From Argopecten irradians (Eukaryota; Mollusca; Bivalvia; Pectinida; Pectinidae), in contig NC_091149.1 of the NCBI RefSeq assembly GCF_041381155.1, positions 10,556,609-10,620,608 of the forward strand: DNA of 64,000 bases, given 5' to 3'. Both the position numbers and the translations under genes were made by a program. A model generated the notes under the pieces. It ran no database searches. It saw only the letters and a program-made list of their open reading frames with translations, and had not been told where the DNA came from. This document shows, in pieces, positions 1-10,180 of the stretch; position 1 is the first letter of the stretch; each line of letters starts with the position of its first letter.

Positions 1-366
1 TGGATACTATTATCTCCCTGGATGCTATAGACCTACCAGATGTAGTCAGTATCTCCCTGGATACTATTATCTCCCTGGATACTATAGACCTACCAGATGT
101 AGTCAGTATCTCCCTGGATACTATTATCTCCCTGGATGCTATAGACCTACCAGATGTAGTCAGTATCTCCCTGGATGCTATAGACCTACCAGATGTAGTC
201 AGTATCTCCCTGGATGCTATAGACCTACCAGATGTAGTCAGTATCTCCCTGGATGCTATAGACCTACCAGATGTAGTCAGTATCTCCCTGGATGTTATAG
301 ACCTACCAGATGTAGTCAGTACCTCCCTGGATGCTATAGACCTACCAGATGTAGTCAGTATCTCCC
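1..366 (-). repeat. Tandem array spanning the exon 7 donor of TMBIM6 (8 copies in window)
   Basis: On the minus strand the unit is exon end (GGGAGATACTGACTACATCTG), donor GTAGGT, then CTATAGCATCCA. Copies of the donor lie at about 31, 88, 145, 184, 222, 260, 301 and 340, spaced by 39 bp or by 57 bp (39 plus an extra TGGATACTATTATCTCCC). The copy at 340 borders the real exon. Reading past the real donor gives TGG-TAG, so a longer exon would terminate at once. The array runs off the left edge. Confidence 0.95.
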
Positions 367-446
367 ATTCTGCTCTTCTCCACTATCATCTGTGTATCAT
401 ACAGTACAAAGGCACAGAAGAGAAACAGACCGGCGTACAGCTGGAA
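346..446 (-). CDS. TMBIM6: TMBIM6 exon 7 (last exon visible)
   Basis: Encodes [20 protein letters not shown], then [13 protein letters not shown] plus TG. The DTQ motif is the family signature. The donor ATCTG|GTAGGT is the first of eight tandem donor copies. Acceptor choice (TTTCCAG|TTCCAG rather than six bases later) keeps the length equal to the vertebrate protein. Confidence 0.93.
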
Positions 447-3400
447 CTGGAAACAAAATATTCATCTTAATAAACAAAATACAATTTCAGTACAAGGGTT
501 CTGACAATCACAAGGATAAAATTGAACTATCAAGAAAACAATGACCCTCAACTTCTACGTTGAGAATTTTTAATCCCATTTTTAGTGGATGCCCATCCAG
601 TCATACACCCGGCACATCCTTAAATGTTCCTATTTGTTATAGGACATTAAACTAATCCAATCAATTCAAAAGGAATTTGAAAGGAGTGGTGGGTAGATCA
701 TTGGTTTTTTTTATAGAAACATTATCTTCGAAAATATCACACAAAAATATTTTAAATTTGGAATAAAACAGCACAACTCAATATAAAAGGATTTGTAATT
801 TATTTTTAGAATTTTATTCTAATAGATTTATAAATTTAAATATATTCTGGATGTTTCATATATGAGACTTAATTTGACAATACAAATACTCACTTCAAAG
901 AGAATCCTTGATCCAATAAAGATGTTAAGAAGTCCAGCCAGACACAGCCAGCTCAAAGTGCTCAGCAAAAAGCCTGAGTAATACAAACATATCAGGGTAC
1001 AAAATGTTATATTAGTCAGCTCAAAGTGCTCAGTAGAAATCCTGAGTAATACAAACATATCAGGGTACAAAATGTAACATTAGCCAGCTCAAAGTGCTCA
1101 GTAGAAAGCCTAAGTAATACAAACATACAAGGTTACTAAATGTAACATTAGGCAGCTCAAAGTGCTCAACAGAAAGCCTGAGTAACACACATATCATGGT
1201 ATAAAATTTAACATTATTCAGAAGAAAAAACTTTCGCAAAACAGCAAAAAGTATCGTCAATGTATGAGACACCAGTGAATCTGGGAATTCAACCTAAAAT
1301 AATTCATTTCTTATAAGTAATATAATCTTAAAACCAATTAGTGCAGACAAAATGTAACTCTTGTGGAAATGAGCTGCAAAATCATGTGCTCTATAACATT
1401 GGCATCCATGGAGACTCAGGGATAATAGTGGAAACTCAAGGACAAGTTTTTTTTCTGTGAAGGGGAGTATGTAAACTTGTGGAAACTAGATCAAAATACC
1501 TGGTTTGAACACACTTACCTCCGATGTACAGAAACCTGGTGAGAATACTAAACCAAAATATAACAGACTTACCTCCCATGTACAGGTAGGTGAGAATACT
1601 AAACCAAAATAGAACAGACTTACTTCCCATGTACAGGTAGGTGAGAACACTAAACCAAAATAGAACAGACTTACCTCCCATGTACAGGTAGGTGCGGTTG
1701 GTATTATACAGGGCTGCCAAAGAGAAGCTGATGAAGATGACGGATGTCCCGAGGAATGCTGTTACGATGATACTGTAATAGGAAAAGGTATAGTTATAGT
1801 ACACATGGTGCGTATTTAAAGAAAGACCACGTGATCTGTATCATATCAGGGTATGTCAAACATTCATTTTATTGAAAATTTATTAATTAACACCATCTTT
1901 CATCTTACATTTGTTTAAAAGAAATTGTTAAAAAATCAATAGGCTTAGTTAAGGATCTTTGAGGATTGAAACGTCCTGTCTCATTGTAAAGGATCAATGA
2001 TTATTTTTCTTTCATCCTGTTAAACAATTGATATTGTGTTTCTTATAATGATGATTTAATTTTGCAAAGCAAGTTTGAAATGGCCTGATTGAATCTGTTT
2101 CGTAATCATTGTAACGTTATTGCATTGATGCATGACATTAACATAATGTCGTGATATTATTATCGTGATGTCGACGTCATGTTGAGAATGTCTTTACTAC
2201 ATAGGACAAGACTAGAAAATCTCACACTGGTAAGATTGACTGTCCAGAGAAATAATGATTAAAATATTGCATTGCTGTTGTATTTACCTAGGGTCAATCA
2301 TAATGACGTAGTCCAGCAGAGGTCCTAGGGACAGTCCTAAATTCAAAACAAATATTGTAATATACCCTACATACACATAAATGATGTATTTGTATTATAT
2401 ATTAAAGAAAACAACTTTCGTTTCTCAAGATACAATTGTGAGAGAGCTTGAACACAAATTCAAATATTACACAAAAGATTTTATTGTCGGGAAACTAACA
2501 TCTACTCCAACATATTTGTAACAGGAGAGGAGAAAATGTAGCGACAAGACCGGGATTTGACCTCGGGACCTCCGAACACTAGCCGAATATTCTACTGCAG
2601 TGTCGTGCTACCTGGTCACTGATGATCTACCCAATTCAATTCCATTACACTCCTCTCACATTTTTCAAAGTCTTAGATCTTAAGGACATACAAGATCCTT
2701 ATATCCCCACAATGGGTATTTTAGTTTGGAGCAAAGTTTGTAACAGGAGAGGAGAAAATATAGCTGCGAGACTGGAATTCTACCTCAGAACCTTCAAACA
2801 TTAGCCGAATGCTCTACCACTGAGCTACCTGGTCACGGATGATTGACCCTGTCCATTTCCGCTACACATTATTTATTACATCATCTATCTTATGAAAGAA
2901 GCATTAAAAAGACAAATTAAGTCATGAGGTATATAAAATATTTTATGACCAGCAGTGATAAACCGACAAGCAGGAAAAATAATTAAGATCTAGAAGACCT
3001 AGAATAACCACAAAAAAACCCCCACAAAACCTGAAAAAAAACCTGTCAGCTTTACCTGATAAGAAGGTGAAGCCAGCAAAGATACCAAGTCTTTTGGTTT
3101 CATTTTCCTTGGTGTGGTGTGTCGACGCAAGCCAGATCATCATACCGATGGAGGCTATTGAGGTCAGGATACCAGCCTGAAACAAAACAAGTGTTTCATT
3201 AGTGTTGGGATTCAGTTAATATTTTATGATCGATCATCAGTTTTGTGTAATCAATCGATGATTGATAAAAAATTGTACAGCGTACGTTTTCCAGGAAAAT
3301 TGTATAAACTTTCTTCTACAGGCTCATGTGTTGCCATGTTCTCAGGTCACTTATGTTTTACAAATAAAATCATACTCCTCTGAACGTTTACATTACTACG

Positions 3401-6400
3401 TAGTGCTTATGTGTGTCTGCAATTCCTTTAGATGCTTGACATTTGAAATGATATGAGTAACAATTCACACAGGCGATTGATCGTGACAAGTTTTCTATGA
3501 CATTTCTTCATGCTTTACTGATCGGCTAATCATACACTTTCGTTTATTATGATACTCGATGAACTAGATTAATCAGAACACCACTAAGTTTCATATCACC
3601 ATTTCACACTTTTCTTATATAGTAGTATATACATATATAGTTGACAGCTGTTTCATGCCTTATCAGCCATCATTCAATTTCATATCCTAATGTGTTGGTT
3701 CTGAGCATGTGAACTGTCGTGAAACGTCTTTAAAAAAGAATGAAGAATGTCCTTGTGTTTTCTGTCTATGATTATAAACACTTGATCTCAACTCCTATAT
3801 TACAACTATACAATTAGGATGGATAAAAAAATTAAAAAGTAATGAAGAAAATCAATGGAAAATCATATTCTTAAACCCAAAAGATGTTGAGAATAATACA
3901 TAATATAATGTATATAACTCAGTGGGTTACTAATTATATATTTATATAATTAGACATTACCTTTCGTGTTTTTAGCCTTTTACTTATTTTTACGCGTATA
4001 TGTAGCCTTTTACTAATTTTTACGATATTAAAATAAAAATCAGTTGTGGCGCATTAATATCTAAGACACAAGTTTAGTTTGGCCAATGACTGTTGCTTTT
4101 AAAATTTCCTGGGAAATGTTTCCTCATGTTCAACTCTTTCAGTCTAAGAAAAAACATAATCTCTAACTTCTTACCAACAGAATTGAGTTTAACATGTCAA
4201 ATTAAGTTATATACAATTATTTGGGAAACATTCATGTACACATGATACCCAATAACGTTTGTGCTAGACTAGTATCTCCAGTGGTGATGGAATATAGATC
4301 ATTGCAATCTTCTCTCTGAAATTACGTTATCCCAGGATAAAATCTTTTAACGTCATTCCATCACCAATAGAAACATTATAGCCTCGCACAAATGATACAC
4401 AGTATCACATGGTATGTGATTTAATCCTATTTGTGTTTGTCTAAAATAGAAATTAAACGCACTTTGTATCTGGAGAATAAATGGTTTACAATCATATATT
4501 TACATTTTCACTGTTGTCCCACTAAGTAACCTATACCAAGAGCAATTGGCAGTCATGTAGACTATGAACTTTAACCGCTTATCAGGACGTCATTATCATT
4601 GTGATGTCACAAATGTTGTGCCAGCAATCACGGAAAATAGCTGTTCAAATGGCTGTTCCATCCTTGACGATAACAAATGATTAATTCACTATAGATGGAG
4701 AATCCCTTGGTATTTCAACATAAAATTGTATCCAAATATAAATATAAGCATTGAATGTCTTTCAGTTGGTATTCATAGCCAATAAGAATGCCAACTGGTA
4801 CAGAGGCAAATCCAACATGAAGCCCTAGCAATGCTTAAATGACTTATAATGTATAACATAGTACCTGAAGCCATGCTGTGTACAAGTGAACATAGGCACC
4901 AGCGAAGGCAGTAAACATGGAGATGGCGAGGCAGCCATAGACTCGCTTGAGATGCTCCTGGACAGGCCTCTCCCTGAAAAACAAACACAAAAAACACCTG
5001 AATAGTGTAAAGGAGTGAGTAAAGGTGTGGTTTGTACATAGTGTTAAATAAGCTCTCTAGCTGTCACTTAGTAGACGGAGCATGGCTCAGTTGGCAGATC
5101 CACAGTTTTTCACATCAGAGACCCGTGTTTGATTCCTGGTCAGGACACTCGAGAAGAATCATGTGTATAATATTTTCCCTGTTCTTCTTTTTTAGTTTAT
5201 CGCTATCCGTCAATAGTGACGATTATAGGCGAGGCCATACATCTCAGTGGCGTTGGAGAGGGGGTTATATACAGTGCATTTTTTTTTCTTCTCTGGAGCT
5301 GGAATAGTTATATATATATATAAACTTTATTTATTTTAAATCGATTGAGAAACAAGTTATACAACTTATGTAAATCACTCTCGATGACCCGGATGTAAGC
5401 GCGCGAGGGGTCTTAGTGTGGGAGGAAACCGGAGTGCCCGGAGAAAACCCACGTGATCGGGCAGGTGACCCCTGACCTTTTCACATCCGTGCCGGGGATC
5501 GAACCCCGGCCGGCTAGGTGAAAGGCGAGTGGCTTAACCACTACACCACCTGATCACCCTGGAATAGTTAAAAGTAGATAGGTTCTTACACTTAAACAGG
5601 TTGGGGACCATCCCGTATATGCAGGATAGTCCTGCATTTGAGTAATAGTCCTGTATTTGAGGGATAAATTTGTTACTCAAATGCAGGATTATGTGGAATG
5701 AAAATGGATAAAGTTGTTTTAAAAATTTGTATAAAAAAAGGGCGTCATCATTTTCAGATACCCATATAACTAATTGAAAACTTTATGTATTTGTTTATGA
5801 ACTATTGAATTCTATTATCTCACTTTGTAATAAAGTGACAATTTAGGTGCTCTCCATAGACTACAGTGTATAGCCATCAGGGAAATTTAGTGCAAATGTC
5901 ATGGTTGATTGACTTTTACCTGTGTTCTATTTTTAGCCCCATAGTAAGCAATAGAGGTGATTTTGTTTGTGACTTTTACAAACATTTAGATGATGAAATT
6001 TGTTTCCATTTGAGTAATAATGTGGAAAGTTGTATTAGTGATGATGCCATATAAAAATTATGATGCCCTTTTTTGATGACAATGTTTAAAACAACTTTAT
6101 CACTTTTCATTTCACAGAATCCTGCATTTGCGTAACAAAATTATCCCTCAAATACAGGACTATTACTCAAATGCAGGACTATCCTGCATATACGGGATGG
6201 TCCCCAACCACTTAAACAGGCTATATCTGAGAGTCAGTTGGCCAACAAACAAACACACTTTCATTTCTTCAAAATGGAAGCATAACCAGTATATAATATG
6301 CTTATTTCTCATCTATGAAATAATCCAGAAACGGAGACTTCTATTCCTGTATGTATGATTCTGGTTAACCAATTTATTTAGTAATTTATAATAATACACA

Positions 6401-6751
6401 ATCGTTGAATTTATTTGAATGGCGCCCATATCAACTCAGGCCATCTAATAAACGTTCAGTAACATGTATCATCTTTTCCATACGTGTAATTCGATGTCTA
6501 GATGGTCAGTTTATCATTTATTTTCCATGTTAAATAGGAAATCCTGTGGACATTCGTGTTTCTAAAAATAGACCAATACATCTGTCATTTCCGAAGTGTT
6601 ATCTAACATTTGCATAGACATGCGACAATTTCTATTATCTCAAAGCATCAACATTGTAGAATATCAATTTTCTATATTTTCATACTTACAAGTTATCAAA
6701 TTTGAATAACTGCGGAGGAGGGAATTGGTTCCTTTCTGCGTGTCGGTTCAT
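346..6751 (-). CDS. TMBIM6: TMBIM6 / Bax inhibitor 1 (seven coding exons, C-terminus off the left edge)
   Basis: Multi-pass ER membrane protein of the TMBIM (Bax inhibitor 1) family, which in animals limits ER calcium leak and cell death. Exons, in transcript order: 6690-6751, 4865-4973, 3056-3176, 2288-2336, 1675-1772, 894-973, 346-446. All have GT-AG boundaries and phases that join exactly, giving about 206 codons against roughly 237 in the vertebrate protein; the last ~30 lie beyond position 1. Family landmarks seen: an N-terminal [13 protein letters not shown], then [58 protein letters not shown], the [11 protein letters not shown] helix and the strongly conserved [12 protein letters not shown] followed by GDTDYIW. 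Three of its splice junctions are embedded in tandem arrays. The sequence upstream of the ATG (6793-6801) contains a CGGAAG ETS-type core, but no promoter can be claimed. Confidence 0.94.
447..893 (-). other. TMBIM6 intron 6 (no further feature)
   Basis: AT-rich intron sequence between exons 6 and 7. I see no element or conserved ORF in it. Confidence 0.8.
894..973 (-). CDS. TMBIM6: TMBIM6 exon 6
   Basis: Encodes [20 protein letters not shown] and SRILFE. The acceptor is TATTACTCAG|GCTTTTTG and is preceded by three tandem copies of the junction. The donor is TTTGAA|GTGAGT. Confidence 0.93.
948..1200 (-). repeat. Tandem array spanning the exon 6 acceptor of TMBIM6 (4 copies, 68 bp)
   Basis: Exon-edge equivalents are at 973 (real), 1041, 1109 and 1177, exactly 68 bp apart. 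Each copy carries about 24 nt of exon start (AGCTCAAAGTGCTCAG on the plus strand) and the acceptor TATTACTCAG, or TTACTTAG in the third copy. 68 is not a codon multiple, and the upstream copies read into a TGA just after the duplicated exon piece. Confidence 0.94.
1512..1695 (-). repeat. Tandem array spanning the exon 5 donor of TMBIM6 (4 copies, 51/54 bp, in frame)
   Basis: Donor-edge equivalents are at 1675 (real), 1624, 1573 and 1519, spaced 51, 51 and 54 bp. Each copy has a good donor: GGAG|GTAAGT, or GGAA|GTAAGT at 1624. Every spacing is a multiple of three and no stop intervenes, so each extra unit would add a hydrophobic block of the type [17 protein letters not shown] in frame. Confidence 0.95.
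1675..1772 (-). CDS. TMBIM6: TMBIM6 exon 5
   Basis: Encodes [20 protein letters not shown] then [14 protein letters not shown]. The donor is ATGGGAG|GTAAGT and is followed by three more tandem copies of itself (see 1512-1695). The frame stays open through all copies. Confidence 0.94.
1773..2287 (-). other. TMBIM6 intron 4
   Basis: AT-rich intron. Nothing recognisable beyond the splice sites. Confidence 0.75.
2288..2336 (-). CDS. TMBIM6: TMBIM6 exon 4
   Basis: A 49-nt exon encoding [16 protein letters not shown], equivalent to the GLALGP motif of BI-1. The phases agree on both sides. Confidence 0.92.
2518..2868 (-). repeat. Two tRNA-derived SINE copies or halves in TMBIM6 intron 3
   Basis: Two related segments (2519-2650 and 2740-2867) begin GTAACAGGAGAGGAGAAAAT and end with a tRNA-like head. 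On the minus strand 2800-2850 reads CCAGGTAGCTCAGTGGTAGA, a clear A box. The first copy is more decayed. This is not a functional tRNA, because the B box and folding are degraded. Confidence 0.7.
3056..3176 (-). CDS. TMBIM6: TMBIM6 exon 3
   Basis: Encodes [19 protein letters not shown], the charged loop [12 protein letters not shown] and IFAGFTFLS. This matches the AG-LLS..LILMIW..T/EQKRLGLLAGFAFLTG stretch of vertebrate BI-1. Ends in phase 1. Confidence 0.95.
4239..4413. mobile_element. Short palindromic MITE (family 1, copy in TMBIM6 intron 2)
   Basis: Terminal inverted repeats CATGATACCCAATAACGTTT and its imperfect complement flank a body with GTGATGGAAT...ATTCCATCACC. A second copy is at 52037-52219. 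Confidence 0.7.
4865..4973 (-). CDS. TMBIM6: TMBIM6 exon 2
   Basis: Acceptor TTTTTCAG|GGAGAG, donor CTTCAG|GTAC. Encodes the first transmembrane segment ([20 protein letters not shown]). Confidence 0.92.
5073..5298 (+). mobile_element. tRNA-derived SINE, plus strand (TMBIM6 intron 1)
   Basis: The head has an A-box-like GCATGGCTCAGTTGGCAGAT and, about 50 bp later, a B-box-like GTTTGATTCC. A T-rich and unrelated body follows. It sits just left of a second, opposite SINE. Confidence 0.55.
5311..5558 (-). mobile_element. Complete tRNA-derived SINE with 12-bp target duplication (TMBIM6 intron 1)
   Basis: On the minus strand a tRNA-like head has an A box (GGTGTAGTGGTTAAGCCAC) and a B box (GGTTCGATCCCC). 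It is followed by a conserved-looking central region containing TTCTCCGGGCACTCCGG and CCTCCCACA, as in widespread invertebrate SINEs, and an AT-rich tail. CTGGAATAGTTA flanks it at 5299-5310 and 5559-5570, a perfect 12-bp target site duplication. Confidence 0.85.
5600..6208. mobile_element. Long-TIR foldback MITE, Mutator-like by its 11-bp target duplication
   Basis: The ~90-bp terminal inverted repeats start GTTGGGGACCATCCCGTATA and are almost perfect (two or three differences). CACTTAAACAG occurs directly on both sides (5589-5599 and 6209-6219). A duplication of that length is typical of Mutator-like elements. There is no transposase, so it is non-autonomous. Confidence 0.82.
6209..6689. 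other. TMBIM6 intron 1, exon-proximal part
   Basis: AT-rich intron sequence. Only the right target duplication of the 5600-6208 element is recognisable. Confidence 0.7.
6690..6751 (-). CDS. TMBIM6: TMBIM6 exon 1 (start codon)
   Basis: The ATG is at 6751-6749. It encodes [20 protein letters not shown] plus two bases. The donor reads AACTT|GTAAGT. It is the only in-frame ATG that joins in phase to the next family-matching exon. Confidence 0.85.
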
Positions 6752-8429
6752 TTTTTCTGCTTATGCGTTTCTGATCAGTTTACGTTCGTATAACTTCCGT
6801 TTCAAGATCTCGTCATAGGCCGCTTCCATCAAACAAAAATAGAGTACTAAAATATTCAGTAAAGAAATATTTGCATGTATATTGTTCTATGAAACACATG
6901 AAGAACTTTCTTATATATTCAAGAGGAAGTTATTAAATGCGTATGGAATTTAATTCACCTATTACAAAAGTATGGTCAAGGTATTACCGCTTATGAAGCT
7001 ACAAATTACGACAGCCTTTGACCTTTCCTGGAAGCATACGTGTACATTATCACGTGATTTTTTCTAGATCGATCTAGATAGATCTAGAACTGATCTTTTT
7101 TTCGACTGGTAGTCATAATGCGTCATGTACAGTTTTATGTATTAATTTAATTATTTATTTATTTATTTAACGATGATAACATATTGATCAACCCGTTAGA
7201 AATAAATAATTTAGAAATAACACGTCTGAGAAGTCAATTTTTTCCTTAGACTTAAATTTCATTTACACCCAAAGTTATCCACGTGACAAAAATAGATTTT
7301 ATGGGAATTTTTGCCACTTTGACCATACTCTCGATAAATTAAAGTCACAATTTTCTAATGATTTGAGTGATAGTACTATACTGTGTAAAGGATGTTTGCA
7401 GAATTGTTGTAAAGTTGTCTTCTACTGAAATTAATTAAGATTACGTAATCTTTTTTTTTCAAGAATATATACATGTAGGTCCACGTACACGCTACTAGTA
7501 AACTTTTGAATAATGGTTTGCATATAGAAATGGTGAATAGGTTGCTCTTTCTAAATCAAGCAGCACAAATGTAGAGTGGGAGGGGTTGGTATGCCTTTTT
7601 TTTTTTTTCTTCAAATAAAAGTGCTCAAACCATTCTACACACACATAGAGGTTTCGTTTTCCGTGCACCTAAAACGTCGGGCTTTGGAAATACAGATATC
7701 AAGGAATTTAATTAAAGTCAAAGTAATCATAACCAAATATAAAATGGCAAAGTTTTAATCAGTAATTACACAAATTTGTAAGATCTTTTATTTTAAATAT
7801 AAGACACTTCGCGGCTAAGATAAAAGAAAAGAAAAATGTGATGTTGAAAAAAAAGATTTTTTAATTATTGTAATTAAATTTACAAATTATAAAGATTAAC
7901 ACGATTCTTTGTAGTTTCCATAAATATTATTATAATCTATCTAGTCGTCTACTTAATAATTAAGTTTATTGAGACAAAAAGCGTTCCTGGTAATAGTATT
8001 TACTGCAGTTATAAATTTATTGGAAACGTTTTACTAAAAACTTTAGGACCGAATACAGCCCACTAAAATAGCATTACTAAAACTTGATCAGTTGGTCAAA
8101 AATGATTTATGTAGGATACCGGAATCGACCGAGGTTTGCCGAATGAAAAAGTTCTACAAATTTAGCCGTGAGCAACCGATCTTAGTAGGGCTAGATTAGA
8201 CGGTAAGACCGATTTAATCAGCCAATTTGCATTATATACTTTAGAGATAAAAATGGAGATGGCAGATCGATGACTCATTTCAGTCCATTGCTTATAGTAA
8301 AACACTGCATATGTGAAAGGCAAAATAATAACGTTTGCAAATTTGATAATACCTTGAAGTCTAGATATTTTTAAATGAATCAGAATGCCTGACAAAATAG
8401 GAGGCAAACCATTTGCCGGATCTTGGTCG
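6752..8429. other. Intergenic, upstream of TMBIM6
   Basis: Presumed TMBIM6 5'UTR and promoter followed by AT-rich sequence with homopolymer runs (poly-T near 7596). I find no coding exon. Confidence 0.6.
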
Positions 8430-8830
8430 TTTTAGATGGAGTATATGACTCCGAATGTTGTAACATCTTATCTTTATGGAAAGATGCAACGGACCGCGAG
8501 AGCAGCAGGGGGGCATAGGAGAAAGCTATTCCATACAAGATCTAACTATGAGATTAGGAGAAACTTTTTTTCACTAAGAGCTACTAAGATATGGAACGAT
8601 CTACCAGAGAATGTAGTGATGGCGCCAAATATAAACTCCTCCAAAAATGCGTTAGACAAACATTGGAATGAACAAGAACTCTTATACAACTACAAAGCCT
8701 TCATACATCATTAATTTATTATTATTACCGGATAAAAATGTATTAACTGTAAACTCTATATTTTGTATGAGTCTGGTATAGAGGAATTTACATATAAGTC
8801 CTGAACCAGAAATAAACTTATCTTATCTTG
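8430..8830 (+). mobile_element. 3' fragment of a non-LTR retrotransposon (LINE)
   Basis: The frame 8436-8714 ends with RRNFFSLRATKIWNDLPENV, then VMAPNINSSKNALDKHW. This is the typical extreme C-terminus of jockey/CR1-type reverse-transcriptase polyproteins in invertebrates (FFSxRxxxxWNxLPExVVxAxxxNxFKxxLD). The tail at ~8810-8828 (AATAAACTTATCTTATCTTG) fits a LINE 3' end. RT and endonuclease domains are absent: a dead 5'-truncated copy. Confidence 0.75.
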
Positions 8831-9564
8831 ACGGAGATTTTATTTTCTATATGTAGGTGTTGTACATGTATTTTTTCTATCCCAATTACATGTGTGGATT
8901 TTAACGTTATTGTGCTCATCTGTGGAAATACAGAGACTTGGGAATATTAGGGGAATTCCCTGTACGTAGAACTTGACAGTTTAATTTTCTATCATATATT
9001 TTGTATAGGTTTTACCGTTTTTTATTTAGCATGCTTTTTAAAATTTCTATGAATATAAGGATTTGTCAAAATATATTAAGCTAACATTGCCTGGCCCCTG
9101 TGATGTTGCACAAACTTGTTTATATGTTGTGCATATATCTTGTTTAAAATATACCATTAATTAATCAACATTTGTTTGATCATAAATAGAGAGCTGCTCA
9201 GGTTCATATGACGTAGAGATTTCCGATGAAATCATATTCGATAGTAAAATTTCTATTGTCTTCATCGACCTACAGCGTTCGAACCCCTGAGGATCTCCCT
9301 CATCAGTTGTAACATATCTGTCATGGATATTGGAATACATGTACCCAATATCGATCTACACATGTAAACAGTTTCATTATTCAATCACTCATGCATGTTT
9401 TATTGAATTTGTTGTATTCCGGAATAAATAATTAATTGATTTGTATTATTTTCCCTGACTAGTTTTTATTTATCGAATTCACCCAGTCCATGCCATCAGA
9501 TGTATAACACAGATTAAATGATGTGAATGCTTAATTACATTTAAGGTCCAAAAAGTATCAGTAA
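8831..9564. other. Intergenic, nothing recognised
   Basis: AT-rich sequence without a supportable gene or repeat. Confidence 0.6.
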
Positions 9565-9837
9565 TTAAAGATGCTCCACCGCTGACAATTGGTATTTTTT
9601 CACTATCAAAAACAGGAGCAGACGATTTTGTATTTTTCTTCAGTTAAAAAAGTCACTTACTTTACACCATTACCACCATTGAAAAGTTTGAGCTTCTAAT
9701 TTTACTTCAGGTTGAAAATATGAAAAATAATTAATTGCATCCCGAAAAAATTCCGTGGCATTATATCTTGTATAGAATGAAGTACTGATTGCGCATGCAC
9801 CAAAGGCAAAATAAATTATTTTATGTTATTTTTTGTG
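9565..9837. mobile_element. TTAA-type MITE, copy A (right end missing)
   Basis: Begins TTAA-AGATGCTCCACCGCTGACA and runs about 270 bp, until it is interrupted by the start of copy B. It lacks its own right terminal repeat. Confidence 0.8.
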
Positions 9838-10180
9838 TTAAAGATGCTCCACCGCCGACAAATGGTATTTTTTCACTATCAAAAACAGGAGCAGACGATT
9901 TAGTATTTTTCTTCAGTTACAAAAGTGACTTACTTTACACCATTACCACCATTGAAAAGTTTGAGCTTCTAATTTTACTTCAGGTTGAAAATATGAAAAA
10001 TAATTAATTGCATCCCGAAAAAAATCCGTGGCATTATATCTTGTATAGAATGAAGTAATGATTGCGCATGCACCAAAGGCAAAATAAATTATTTTATGTT
10101 ATTTTTGTGTTAATTAGGCATATATATATATACATACGATTGAATATCATTTATGCTCTGTCGGCGGTGGAGCATCTTTA
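9838..10180. mobile_element. TTAA-type MITE, copy B (complete)
   Basis: Terminal inverted repeats AAAGATGCTCCACCGCCGAC at the left and its complement (GTCGGCGGTGGAGCATCTTT) at the right. The left flank is TTAA and the right is TTAG. It is tandem to copy A. TTAA target sites suggest mobilisation by a piggyBac-type transposase. Confidence 0.85.

Noticed and set aside
828..1272. Two small membrane-protein genes
   Set aside because: Artefacts of the exon 6 acceptor array of TMBIM6.
1436..1804. Independent 122-codon gene
   Set aside because: It is TMBIM6 exon 5 plus its duplicated donor region; the true exon is 1675-1772.
2790..2850. Functional tRNA gene on the minus strand
   Set aside because: Only the D-arm side is good; the T-arm region is degraded and repeated nearby at 2540-2625.
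5460..5558. Functional tRNA gene
   Set aside because: A and B boxes are present, but the sequence continues into a SINE body, with flanking target duplication and no mature tRNA 3' end.
8162..8407. 81-codon minus-strand gene
   Set aside because: No family resemblance, no splice logic, and next to a plus-strand LINE fragment.
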